This document shows positions 1 through 8,244 of a stretch of DNA of 64,000 nucleotides, one piece after another. The notes under the pieces were generated by a model. That model had not been told where the DNA came from. It saw only the letters and a list, made by a program, of their open reading frames with translations, and did not search any database. Each line of letters opens with the position of its first letter. The stretch's first letter is position 1. A program made the translations under genes and the position numbers. This stretch comes from Bin87 sp963692995 (GTDB lineage: Bacteria; Chloroflexota; Dehalococcoidia; Lucifugimonadales; UBA3495): positions 2,914,001 through 2,978,000 of the forward strand of contig OY843611.1 in the NCBI GenBank assembly GCA_963692995.1, read 5' to 3'.

Positions 1-162
1 GAATGGGGCGGCATTCCCGCGGCATTCCGGGGGGACTTATCGGCGGACGGGCAAAGTCTGCTCGTCTGCCTTAGCCTGCCGACATTTCCGTGATTCCAGC
101 AGTGCGCGGGACACTCGCCCTGCGTCGGAATCGTCATACTCGATGTCGTGTGAGCGTTTCGG

Positions 163-486
163 TTAGAAGTCTCCTTCGTACCGGGCGGCGGAAGCCTCTG
201 CCTGGTTCAGGGCGATGCCCAAAATGTCGGCTCGGCCGGCCTTTTGGGCCATGATGTTCTTGAGAGTACGCCATGCGGCTGATACCCCCAGTCCGGCGGC
301 TTGGCCCACGTCTCCCTTGGCTTCTCGGGCGCAGGCCACTGCCAGGGCGTCTATGTCGATGCTGGCATTAGCGCGTTCGTCTCTGTCGTATCCTGCTTCC
401 TAGAACGTCATGCGGAGGGACCACTTGGCGGCTTCGAAGGCGCAGGTGGCGTGTTCGCTGTCTGTGAGGCTTTCATTGAGTACCAT
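163..486 (-). pseudogene. Small gene interrupted by an in-frame amber codon
   Basis: Read on the minus strand, an ATG at 486 preceded by a GAGGAAA ribosome site opens 28 codons, meets TAG at 400-402, and then continues in the same frame for 78 codons to TAA at 163-165. Both halves read like ordinary soluble protein (acidic, Ala-rich, helical; the second half begins EAGYDRDERANASID). I recognise no family. Either a nonsense mutation has killed a gene of about 107 residues, or the amber is read through. The stretch between 487 and 688 holds no gene that I can see. Confidence 0.45.
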
Positions 487-688
487 GTGTTTTCCTCGCT
501 GGTCGTCAGGCCCGCCGGTGGTGTGGTTCTTTTCTCTGATGAGGTCCGTGTCGTGGGAGGGGAGTCATGTGTCGGTTTCTTGAACTGCCACCGGGGATTC
601 GGCGGGTTGCCTGTTGTGCCGTGGCTTGGCTGGTTTCGACGCCGGATCGCTGGCCCGGCGTGGGCTAACTGGCCGACTGCCGAGGTCG

Positions 689-1027
689 TTATACTGCGCC
701 CCGGTGGCGAATGCCAGTCAGGTAGTCGTGCAGGGCATTCGCTTCTGCCGCTGAGGTCGCCTTGACCACTAACCCGCAACGGGTGCAGTGGTAGGGTATG
801 ATTCGCATCTCAATGGGCTTTCCATCGGTGGCAAATCCCGTCCGCACGTCCGTACAGCGGTGGTGAGACTCTATTGGTGTGCCGTCCGGCATCACTACTC
901 CGAAGTCTGCACCGCAACTGCGGCAGTGGAAAAGCGTGATTGGGGCGCCGTCTAAGCCAATGCCCCGCCAGGGGGAACCGTCGGCGGAACTGGTCAGATC
1001 GGGTTCGCCGACGGGGACAGTTGGCAA
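689..1027 (-). CDS. Small zinc-ribbon protein
   Basis: A 112-residue protein with two CxxC knuckles (C35-x2-C38 and C81-x2-C84) and a lone C58 after two histidines, a layout expected of a zinc ribbon. The start is a TTG; GAGG lies seven bases upstream and no in-frame ATG is available. It lies 20 bases downstream of the 373-residue gene and so probably ends a three-gene minus-strand operon with it and the DUF4365 gene. The role is unknown; nucleic-acid or protein binding is a guess from the fold. Confidence 0.6.
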   Translation of the reverse strand: MPTVPVGEPDLTSSADGSPWRGIGLDGAPITLFHCRSCGADFGVVMPDGTPIESHHRCTDVRTGFATDGKPIEMRIIPYHCTRCGLVVKATSAAEANALHDYLTGIRHRGAV

Positions 1028-1047
1028 CCAGTTGCCTCAACTAGGCG

Positions 1048-2169
1048 TCATGCGTCCTCAGGGTCCTCATTAGTTATGACTGCTGCAATTTGCGGATTCA
1101 GCAAACGCCACCTTTGTCCCACTCGTTCGAGATCCCCTATTGCAACTACTGGCTCTTTCCTCGTGTGAGCTTCAATCGCCTTGTGGTAATCAGATTGGCT
1201 CAACACCGCGACGACAGACCGAAGGTTCCCTGCGACGGATGTTCGCAAGGTCACGGTTCCCTCAGTGTCGTCGTCATCACGTTTTAGCGTTTGTACGGAA
1301 CACAGCAACTCAACATCCGGCTGCGGCTCCCGGTTGCGGAAAATCCGGGACGCCTCGCTCAGCATCGGCACGTCGTCCTGGGTAAACTGCACTGGACGTT
1401 GCGACAGTGTCACCGGCCGTGTTCTAGCCCAAGTGAACCGGATGTCGAGCGCGGAGAAGGGTTCAATCATCTGAACCAGCGCGTCACACAGGTTGGCGCT
1501 AATACCATCACTGATGGCGTTAGCGAATGCGTCTTTATCGCCGCTTACCGCCTTTTCGGACGCCTGCTTGGTCGCATGCAAAGCGTCGTACAGCCGTGTA
1601 GTTATTCGCCTTGCAACTGGGGGGTCAGCGTCGCCGGCGTCCTCAAGCAGAGGGCGTTGCAACGGCGGCACGATTACGGGAGGCAACAAAGTAACTATAA
1701 AACTGCCCGGCTCGGTTTGGCCCAGACGAACTTGCGACAGGAAATCCACGGCTTCCCGGTTGGCCCCGGCCCGGTAAAGCAGCTGGGGACTGTTCAGTGA
1801 ACAGGCCGCTGCCAAAAGCATATCCCGCGCGCCGGAGATCAAGCTGGCGCCTTCGTTTATATCAACCGTGCTATCGTCTTCAGCCACCCTCACCCGAATG
1901 ACGTCCCGGTCCGTGGTCATTAAGTCTTTGCAGAGCGCAATCTCGCTGATACCGGCAACGCGAGCCAGAATCTCGACTAACTGCGCGGTCACGCGTCCGT
2001 AGTCGCCGATGTCTCTAGTTCGGGGAACCAGTAATTCCGGCAACCCGACACCGGTGTACACATCGGAATGAGAACCAAAGATGTCAGTTTTGGTCCAGCC
2101 TTGACCACGTATGTAGGCCGCCAAGGCCGCGGGCGACACTGCTGATCGGTCGTTTCGGTCTGGGATCAT
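1048..2169 (-). CDS. Partner protein of DUF4365 gene, function unknown
   Basis: A 373-residue soluble protein with no signal peptide, no membrane segment and no motif that I recognise. It starts with ATG inside the stop codon of the DUF4365 gene (ATGA, four-base overlap), so the two are almost certainly translationally coupled and made in proportion. The N-terminal third carries a pattern of mixed helix and strand (GWTKTDIFGSHSDVY onward), and the last 60 residues end with a strand-rich segment. The coupling suggests it works with DUF4365, a domain often seen near defence genes, but that is inference only. Confidence 0.7.
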   Translation of the reverse strand: MIPDRNDRSAVSPAALAAYIRGQGWTKTDIFGSHSDVYTGVGLPELLVPRTRDIGDYGRVTAQLVEILARVAGISEIALCKDLMTTDRDVIRVRVAEDDSTVDINEGASLISGARDMLLAAACSLNSPQLLYRAGANREAVDFLSQVRLGQTEPGSFIVTLLPPVIVPPLQRPLLEDAGDADPPVARRITTRLYDALHATKQASEKAVSGDKDAFANAISDGISANLCDALVQMIEPFSALDIRFTWARTRPVTLSQRPVQFTQDDVPMLSEASRIFRNREPQPDVELLCSVQTLKRDDDDTEGTVTLRTSVAGNLRSVVAVLSQSDYHKAIEAHTRKEPVVAIGDLERVGQRWRLLNPQIAAVITNEDPEDA

Positions 2170-2681
2170 GGTAGTTGCGAGATCCTCCCAGTGCGGGACT
2201 GTTCCATGAGCGCCTTCAGTCCGTCAACATCAAACCGGTTTTGTTTCGGAATCCGGACGGTCACGCTAGTCTCGTTGTCGGTCTCATCCCGTCCCAACAG
2301 ATTCAGCCAGTAGGCACGGCGCCTTATTATTAACTCGTCATCGGCAATGGTCGCCCATCGTAGCGGGTCTTTTGGCAAGTCAAGCACCACCAGCAAACGC
2401 GGGGTCTGGGTTTCGATGCGCAGAAGGTCGTAGTTCCGACGCAGTAGCGGGAAGGCTACACGGTCATCGCCGACATCGTGCAGGTTGACCGTCGCCTTCA
2501 ACTGAAGTTCAAGGGCCGGCCGCATATCGCCCCCGGCCTGTATACGCAAGTCTATGCCGTCCCGGTCCCTCTCGTACACAGCGGTGACGTAACCGGCCCG
2601 CGCCGCTACCACTTGGGCATAGGCCATGGAAAGCAACTCCTCCTGGTCAGGACCAGTTAGCAGGCGGTCCTCCGACAACAT
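2166..2681 (-). CDS. DUF4365 domain protein
   Basis: The 171-residue protein matches the DUF4365 pattern from end to end: an Ala-rich N-terminal helix (LLSMAYAQVVAARAGY), the DRDGIDLRI strand, LELQLKAT, the NYDLLR segment, a VVLDLPKD strand and RRRAYWLNLLG near the C terminus. The IDLRI and LELQLK pair resembles the D and (E/Q)xK positions of PD-(D/E)xK nucleases, which is consistent with a nuclease-related fold. Start ATG has GGAGAGG upstream. It is the first gene of a coupled operon with the 373-residue partner. DUF4365 proteins often occur in defence neighbourhoods; the biochemical activity is not established from the sequence. Confidence 0.8.
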   Translation of the reverse strand: MLSEDRLLTGPDQEELLSMAYAQVVAARAGYVTAVYERDRDGIDLRIQAGGDMRPALELQLKATVNLHDVGDDRVAFPLLRRNYDLLRIETQTPRLLVVLDLPKDPLRWATIADDELIIRRRAYWLNLLGRDETDNETSVTVRIPKQNRFDVDGLKALMEQSRTGRISQLP

Positions 2682-2904
2682 GGCGCCTCTCCGAAGCGAG
2701 ATCGTGGCATGTACTCGCCGTCCGCAACTCGTAGCCGGCGGCTATAGCGCTAGGCAGGCTCGCCACACGCCGCCGGTTAGGATCAGATTTTTGCCGACTG
2801 GTTGAGTTGCCGCGTATGACCGCCTCGCCACACCAGGCTAGGCGCGGCGATTGTAGCAAGCGATTGTGCAGGTTGATAGTACAGGGGATTCGCGTCAGCA
2901 ACCC

Positions 2905-3522
2905 TCAGTCCCTCGGCTCAATGAGCGTCGGCTCCCCCAGGAATTGGATCGTCGCGCCGTCGGCGCCGTCGGTGTTTAGCCCGGCGCCTTCCAGCAGAAA
3001 ACTGTGCGCCTTAGCGTCGTCCAGTTCCGTTACCAGCGTCCGGTGGCGATCCGGCGCTACCGGCAGCACGGTCAGCAGGGTGATGCCGTCTGCGGAATGA
3101 GCAAAGACGCTGAGCCGGTATTCTGCCAAGTTCGCCTCCGGGGGCCAGCTGACCGCCACTACGCCCGGTTCGTCCGTCCAGTCGGCGGTCAGGCGCGCCG
3201 GCGGTTCCGGCGTGGGCGTGGGTGGCGGCTCCGGCGTCGGCGGCTCTGCCGTGGCCGCGGGCGGCGGCTCCGGCGTGGCCGTGGGCGTCGGCTCCGGCGT
3301 GGCCGTGATGGTGGGCCGGGGAACCGCAGTCGCCGTCGGCGCAATGGTCGCCGCACGGGTCGCCGCTGGCTCCGTCGGCGCCGCCGCCGTCGCGCTGGCC
3401 GCGGTGGGCAGCGGACGGGCCAGCGGCTCCGCTGGGGTCGTGCAGCCGGCGGCGCTCAGCGCGACGGCAATGACGCCGCCAATGAGCAGGAAGCTGGGGC
3501 GAGGGAATGGGACGCGAAACAT
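2905..3522 (-). CDS. Lipoprotein with Pro/Thr linker and FN3-like domain
   Basis: A 205-residue exported lipoprotein. It has a basic N terminus, a hydrophobic stretch and a lipobox (LSAAGC), followed by about 90 residues of low-complexity Thr/Pro/Ala linker (repeated TPEP and TATP units) and a C-terminal fibronectin type III-like domain recognisable by VAVSWPPEANLAEYRLSVF. The start chosen is the ATG at 3522 because GGAGG lies directly upstream; a longer reading from 3570 lacks a site. It probably sits on the outer face of the membrane with the FN3 domain held off by the linker. Related FN3-like exported proteins lie at 3685, 8245 and 24408. Confidence 0.75.
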   Translation of the reverse strand: MFRVPFPRPSFLLIGGVIAVALSAAGCTTPAEPLARPLPTAASATAAAPTEPAATRAATIAPTATAVPRPTITATPEPTPTATPEPPPAATAEPPTPEPPPTPTPEPPARLTADWTDEPGVVAVSWPPEANLAEYRLSVFAHSADGITLLTVLPVAPDRHRTLVTELDDAKAHSFLLEGAGLNTDGADGATIQFLGEPTLIEPRD

Positions 3523-3684
3523 GGCAAATCCTCCGGGGACAATATTACGGGTGCAACGACGATTGTTCAAATCTCTGGCCGGACGTGGGCCGCGCCGATC
3601 CCGACGGCAATCAAGAAATCAGCCCCGCCGCGACTGCGACAGGGCTGACCGGCGACGCCGCCGGATCAGGCCGGCGCCAGCGGC

Positions 3685-4938
3685 CTAGTTAGTCCAGCCC
3701 AAGGCCGCCTTGATCTCGGCCAGGCTGCAAACGGACAGCCCGGCAATTTGGCGCGTTGTTCCGCCCAGTCGGTAGTGGCAGATCAGCGTCGGCTCCGGGC
3801 GGGATACCGTCCCGTCGGACGGCGATCTTCCCGACTGGGACGGCGCCTGGGGCGGCACGGTTATGCTTTGAGCCTTTCCTCGCTTGCCGTCGCGGTAGCT
3901 GTTCAGTATGTACCGGCTTCCCACTTCGGGGCGCGGGTTCTCGTGCTGAAGGGAGTTGCCGTAGGTAGTCAGCAATTCCCACCGGCCCCGGTCCGGCAGA
4001 TATTCAACGGTGTAATACTGCGCCGGACAATTCCGGTTTACGTCCCAGGTCAGATTGATCCGGCTGCGGTCGTCTTGCGGCGACTCGCGCCGGAACCGGC
4101 GGGGAGTGTGATCGCAGCCGGGTTTGCCGGCCAGCGGCTCCCCGCGGTTGCCCGGCGGCTCTTCGCTACTCGCCGGCGGCTCTTCGCTGTTGCCCGGCGG
4201 CGACTCGCTGTTCGACTGGCCGCCGCTGCGCACGGTGGTTTGCAGTCGCTGGCCGGACTCCTTCCCGTTGCGGACACTGATCAGCCGATAGGACAACGGC
4301 CCGGTCGCCGGGGCGCTTCGGTCCAGGTAGGTGGTAGCGCCGCTAATCTCTACCTGGTCATCGGGACTGCTTGCATCGTCCGTTATTCGCAAAACGATGT
4401 AGGAATCGGCCCGGCAGTCGCTTCGATACGACCAGGTGAGCCGGATTGCGCCGTTTTGCGGGTCGTTGTTGAAACGCCTGGGCAAATGAACGCACGGCTC
4501 TTTTCCGGGGACTTTGATGGAGCGACCCATGGCCGAGTCCACGCCGTCGCGAACGCCCTTCAGGACGTAGGTTGTTTCTTTTTCCGGATTGCTTTGGCTA
4601 TGTACAAGGTAACTGCGATGGGTGTTGAACTCCCCGTCTCCCGTGTCCGGGCGTATTGAGATGCGGAAATAGTCTGCCGGACAGTCGGCGTTTATCGACC
4701 AGGTTAGCCTGACCTTGTTGCCCTCTTGTCGGCGGTAGCGGAACCGCGATGGCGTGTAGTCGCATTCTGCGTCGGCGACGGGGAGCACTCCGCCGTTTGC
4801 CGCTAAAGGCGCCCCGACGGTAGCAGCGGTAGCCGGGGGCGCTCCGCCGCTCGTGGCCGACAGCAGGCCGACGGCCAGGGCCGCGGTCATAAGGCCGCCG
4901 GCGACCAGCGCCGCCGGCATTTGGTATCGTCTGAACAT
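3685..4938 (-). CDS. Secreted protein with three FN3-like, cysteine-bearing repeats
   Basis: A 417-residue exported protein: N-terminal hydrophobic segment (ALVAGGLMTAALAVGLL), then three related domains each opening with C-x-(Y/H)-x-P-x-R-F and containing a core of the type (R/N)LTW followed by a second cysteine. The pattern suggests FN3-like sandwiches with one disulfide each. A Ser/Pro/Glu linker made of repeated PPGN and SEEPP units separates domains two and three, and a short C-terminal tail carries two more cysteines. ATG at 4938 has GGAGGTG upstream; upstream in-frame codons have none. The role is unknown; adhesion or surface display is an inference. Confidence 0.7.
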   Translation of the reverse strand: MFRRYQMPAALVAGGLMTAALAVGLLSATSGGAPPATAATVGAPLAANGGVLPVADAECDYTPSRFRYRRQEGNKVRLTWSINADCPADYFRISIRPDTGDGEFNTHRSYLVHSQSNPEKETTYVLKGVRDGVDSAMGRSIKVPGKEPCVHLPRRFNNDPQNGAIRLTWSYRSDCRADSYIVLRITDDASSPDDQVEISGATTYLDRSAPATGPLSYRLISVRNGKESGQRLQTTVRSGGQSNSESPPGNSEEPPASSEEPPGNRGEPLAGKPGCDHTPRRFRRESPQDDRSRINLTWDVNRNCPAQYYTVEYLPDRGRWELLTTYGNSLQHENPRPEVGSRYILNSYRDGKRGKAQSITVPPQAPSQSGRSPSDGTVSRPEPTLICHYRLGGTTRQIAGLSVCSLAEIKAALGWTN

Positions 4939-5010
4939 AACAATGCACCTCCTGGCATTTTGTTCAGACAGATAACCCGACGCCAATGCTGCCGGCCGGC
5001 AACGCCGGGG

Positions 5011-5742
5011 TCAGTTCCGGCCCGGCAGTTCGGCCCATCCCGCCGGCATCTCGTCCCACGTCCGCCCGTCCAGCTCCCGACCATTCCGCTTCTTGAATAC
5101 GCCGCCCCACTGCTTGAAATGAAAAGGCACGCCAGCGTCAAGGCACTGGTCGCGGATGTCCCGCGCCCAATCGGGTTGCATCGGACGGGCGCCCGGCCCG
5201 GATTCGCCGCCCACAATCACCCAGTCAATCCCTTCCAGATTCAGATTGGGCAACGGGCCGAGCAGCGGTTCCAGCGAGAGGAACTTCACGGCGGCGCCGG
5301 TCTCGCGCAATTGGTCAATGCGATGGGCGTACTTCCCGTTCTCCACGCTGACGCCCAGCCCGACTTGCGCCGGCCAGGGCAGGCGTGAGTTGAGACTGGC
5401 CAGGCGCTCCGGCCGCTTGGTCAGTACCTGGTAACGGTGCCAATCGGCGCGGGCCATTACGTCGAACACCTCCGCGATGAACTCATCCGGCACCTTCGGG
5501 TGAAACAAGTCGCTCATGGAGTTGACGAAAATGGCCCGCGGCCTCGGCCAGCGCAAGGGCATTGCCAGCGTGTCGGGATGCAGGGTTACGGTAAAGCCGT
5601 TGCGATACTTGGCGACGCCCATGGCCTGGAGCCGCTTTGCCATTCGCTCGGCGTAGCAGCGCTGGCAGCCGGGGCTGATCTTGTCGCAGCCGGTGACCGG
5701 GTTCCAGGTGGCGTCGGTCCACTCGATCTTGGACGCGGCCAT
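5011..5742 (-). CDS. DUF5131 family protein (phage Gp37/Gp68-like)
   Basis: A 243-residue protein of the DUF5131 family, known from phages and islands and described as radical-SAM-like. The signature is clear: KIEWTDATWNPVTGC, then a CX6CX2C arrangement (C19, C26, C29) in the SPGCQRCYAE segment, and a barrel-type series of strands including IFVNSMSDLFHP, VLTKRPERL and WVIVGGESGPGARP. The three cysteines probably hold an iron-sulfur cluster. The start at 5742 has AAGGAG upstream; the 33 residues before it look untranslated. In many genomes the family sits beside a three-Cys-motif partner, TcmP; none is visible here. Confidence 0.85.
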   Translation of the reverse strand: MAASKIEWTDATWNPVTGCDKISPGCQRCYAERMAKRLQAMGVAKYRNGFTVTLHPDTLAMPLRWPRPRAIFVNSMSDLFHPKVPDEFIAEVFDVMARADWHRYQVLTKRPERLASLNSRLPWPAQVGLGVSVENGKYAHRIDQLRETGAAVKFLSLEPLLGPLPNLNLEGIDWVIVGGESGPGARPMQPDWARDIRDQCLDAGVPFHFKQWGGVFKKRNGRELDGRTWDEMPAGWAELPGRN

Positions 5743-5907
5743 GCTGACTCCTTTCTTCCTTGAGGGTAACGAAAAAGTCTTGGCGAGATGCTGAGACTTT
5801 TGGTCAGATGGCGCGACGTGGCGAGAACGCAATTTGATCAACGCTTTTGCCGAACTTGGAGCGAGCAGGGGCGTAGCAACAGCGCTATTAGGCAGCGCTT
5901 GTGGTTG

Positions 5908-6423
5908 CTAGGGCGGTTGCCAGTCAAATCTGGCACCAAACGCGCGTAGCATAGCGATGGTATTCATGCTGCGGATTTGGAACTGATTGCAGAGGTCAGG
6001 CAGTGGAACTTTGCGTTTCGCATCCGGCGCGGAGACTTCGTTGGTTACTACGACTGCGCCGTGAACAATGGCATAGGCAGCGAGCCAACCGTCCGCTCCT
6101 CGAGCGAAATCAGCGCGGGCCACTGGGGTGAATTGCGAGTTTTCCTGTACCCAATCCATTAGTTGCTGATAAGCATTGGCGACGGGCGGTGTAGCCGTAG
6201 TAGGAAAGTAGTCGTTAGTAGCCTGTTTTATCCACTGAGATAGCTCTAAGGGATGGATTATTTCGGCGCTTACTCGATCTATAATCAGGAGATGTCCGGT
6301 AGCCAAGTGGTGAATCAGCCAGTCCCAAAAGCCGGGGAACAGGTCCGGTGGGTAGCGATTACGGTACGCCGCGATCAGGACATCGGCATCCGGCAAGTAG
6401 CGAGTTTGACCGTGATTGGTCAT
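5908..6423 (-). CDS. DUF4411 family PIN-like toxin
   Basis: A 171-residue protein matching DUF4411, a PIN-like ribonuclease family used as toxins. The opening aspartate motif (YLPDADVLIAAY) is the first metal ligand, followed by the aromatic PPDLFPGFWDWL segment, ISAEI-type helix, and the closing ADGWLAAYA and VVVTNE elements that carry the later acidic residues. It overlaps by four bases (ATGA) the stop of the upstream ImmA/IrrE gene, the usual arrangement for this toxin-antitoxin pair. Expected action is cleavage of RNA when the partner is lost; the substrate cannot be told from sequence. Confidence 0.8.
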   Translation of the reverse strand: MTNHGQTRYLPDADVLIAAYRNRYPPDLFPGFWDWLIHHLATGHLLIIDRVSAEIIHPLELSQWIKQATNDYFPTTATPPVANAYQQLMDWVQENSQFTPVARADFARGADGWLAAYAIVHGAVVVTNEVSAPDAKRKVPLPDLCNQFQIRSMNTIAMLRAFGARFDWQPP

Positions 6424-7586
6424 AGACGGAGGGCCATCTTTTCGGGCATATTGGCAAAAGCAGAGGGGCTCAGATCGGTGAGGACGCAGGCTTCACGGTA
6501 CGGCAAACGGCCGGCTTGCATGGCGCGCACTACCGTCTCGGCAAAGCGTCGTCCGATGCGCCAGCTTTGGTTATTCCAGAAATTGCCGCTGCTCTTGGTT
6601 AGCTGGCTGCGGCTTCCCTGGTTTTTGTGAGCGTTATAGAAATCAAAAAATGTCTCTCGGTCAATCAAGTCCAAGTCAAGAGCGCGGCGCGCGGCTACAA
6701 TGCGGCTGACTTTGAAGTGGTGCGCTGCTTGCTGGTAGGGATCGAGATATTCGCCGACGTAATCCCAGAACTCTCTGAATTCAATCTCCGGCACTAGAAA
6801 CTCTGCCGCTATTTTATCGCACAGTTGTTCAGTAGCGTGTGCCGATGGCAGCAGTAACTCAAAGGCCGAAACCCCTTCTGATCCGACGAAAAGATGCGCT
6901 AATTCATGGGCCAGGGTGAACATCTGAGCAGATCTGAAGTCGGCGTTATTCACGAAGATGAACGGGGCGTACTCGTCCACCAACGCAAAGCCTTGGAATT
7001 CGCCAGGGTTGAGCTTGCGGCTGGTGTTGTTGCCCACCACCCCGTTGCAGACTACCAGTATGCCGGCGCGCTCCGCCTGATCCCGAAGCAGTCGGATGGC
7101 GTCGGACCAGGTGGGCGCGGATGAAGCCCAATCGTCGTCAAGTAGGAGCGCATCGCGCATTGCGCCGGCCACCGCTCCGTAATCCCCGTTGAGATGGTGA
7201 GCGCCGACGAAATCAAGGGGATCGGCGCCGGTGTCAATCAATTCTTCTCGCATCCAGTCCTGACGCCGCTGCATCGAGTAAATTGTTTCCAGCAAGTCAA
7301 CGCTGGGACGCGCCGGCGCCTCACTGGCGCGGGTGCGGAAGTCTTGAATGGGCAGATGCTCATAGGGCGGGAAAGACAGGAACAAGTAACCCAAAGGCGT
7401 ATGGGTGGCATGGGCTAGTCGCTTGGCCCAGGCCATGCTGATTTGGCCGGAGCGTTCCCATTCCAGAACCCGCTCTACGCGCAGCTTGATCTTCTGCGCC
7501 AGTGCATCGTGCTTCAACTCGGCCCGCTCACGCGCCCAGCGTAGAACGTCAGGTTGTAGTAGCAGAAGTTCCGGTTGGCGAGTCAT
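6420..7586 (-). CDS. XRE-ImmA/IrrE protein, antitoxin-like partner
   Basis: A 388-residue protein with an N-terminal helix-turn-helix of the XRE type (about residues 13-60, ALAQKIKLRVERVLEWE) and a DUF955 zinc-peptidase domain with the HELAH motif in FTLAHELAHLFVG. The arrangement and length match the COG2856-type partner encoded before DUF4411 toxins. It is the upstream gene of the pair, overlapping by four bases, and therefore probably represses the operon and restrains the toxin. In relatives the peptidase part can act on a repressor; here the HExxH residues are intact so activity is possible. Confidence 0.85.
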   Translation of the reverse strand: MTRQPELLLLQPDVLRWARERAELKHDALAQKIKLRVERVLEWERSGQISMAWAKRLAHATHTPLGYLFLSFPPYEHLPIQDFRTRASEAPARPSVDLLETIYSMQRRQDWMREELIDTGADPLDFVGAHHLNGDYGAVAGAMRDALLLDDDWASSAPTWSDAIRLLRDQAERAGILVVCNGVVGNNTSRKLNPGEFQGFALVDEYAPFIFVNNADFRSAQMFTLAHELAHLFVGSEGVSAFELLLPSAHATEQLCDKIAAEFLVPEIEFREFWDYVGEYLDPYQQAAHHFKVSRIVAARRALDLDLIDRETFFDFYNAHKNQGSRSQLTKSSGNFWNNQSWRIGRRFAETVVRAMQAGRLPYREACVLTDLSPSAFANMPEKMALRL

Positions 7587-7646
7587 GATGGCACTATCTG
7601 GGCTGGATGTTAGTTAGAGGAAGGGCAATTTGTCAAACGGCATGGT

Positions 7647-7852
7647 GTGGCATATCTTCACACTGCCCCCGCGACGCCAAAGCCGAAGGTAGCGCCCGCT
7701 AACACGCCCGTTCCGGTTGAAGATGACGGTTCGGGTTCAATCCAACGTCCTTACTGCGAAAGGTTTCCGTCATCGGCTCTCTGTTGTCGATCCAGCCCTA
7801 CGGCTACGCTGAGGCCGGTTCTCAGGAATACGCCGGTTCCGACGAATAGGCT
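7647..7852 (+). pseudogene. Fragment copied from the giant coiled-coil gene
   Basis: Read on the plus strand, this stretch encodes a Pro/Thr linker and the CERxP cysteine motif, ending PTATLRPVLRNTPVPTN. The bases 7737-7850 are clearly similar to 10660-10775 inside the giant gene (shared ccttactgcgaaagg, then acggctacgc, then aggccggttc). There is no ribosome site of note, no membrane anchor and no coiled-coil part, and the frame loses similarity after about 7852, where an unrelated minus-strand fragment begins. It is a decayed duplicate rather than a gene. Confidence 0.65.
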
Positions 7853-7867
7853 GACGCCCCAACCAGG

Positions 7868-8175
7868 CCGCCGATCCGGTGAATGTAGCGTTCTTTTCCG
7901 TCGCCGGGGATGGCGTCGGGCAGCCAACGGAGCCGGTCTTCCGTGGTGTCGGTCAGGTGTATCCAATAGGAATGGGCGTCGGGCAGGGGATGCCAGCTGA
8001 GTTGTACGGCGCCGTCGGTCTCGCTCCAGTGGGCGGTTAGGCTAAATTCGTGGGGTGTCCGGGCGTCGTCATCCGGCCCGTCGGCTTCCGCCGGTTGGAC
8101 GGCGATTGTGATTGCAGCCCAGAGGCCAGCAACGAGTAGGGCGAGAACGGGGAGCGTGAACTTGGCGTATGATAT
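7868..8175 (-). pseudogene. 5' fragment of a second LRR/FN3 gene, start codon lost
   Basis: The minus strand here is a copy of the first third of the intact LRR gene at 8245-9735. About 100 codons run in frame through the signal peptide and FN3-like domain (SYWIHLTDTTEDRLRWLPDA matches the intact copy almost residue for residue). The ribosome site is preserved, but the codon corresponding to the start is ATA at 8173-8175 rather than ATG. Similarity stops at about 7868, before any LRR. It is a remnant whose duplication history joins it to the plus-strand fragment on its left. Confidence 0.7.
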
Positions 8176-8244
8176 GGCTTGATCTCCTTGGATCAGTTCA
8201 ACGCTTTTGCGAAATTGGTTGCGGAGTATTTTTGCGGTTGGGCT

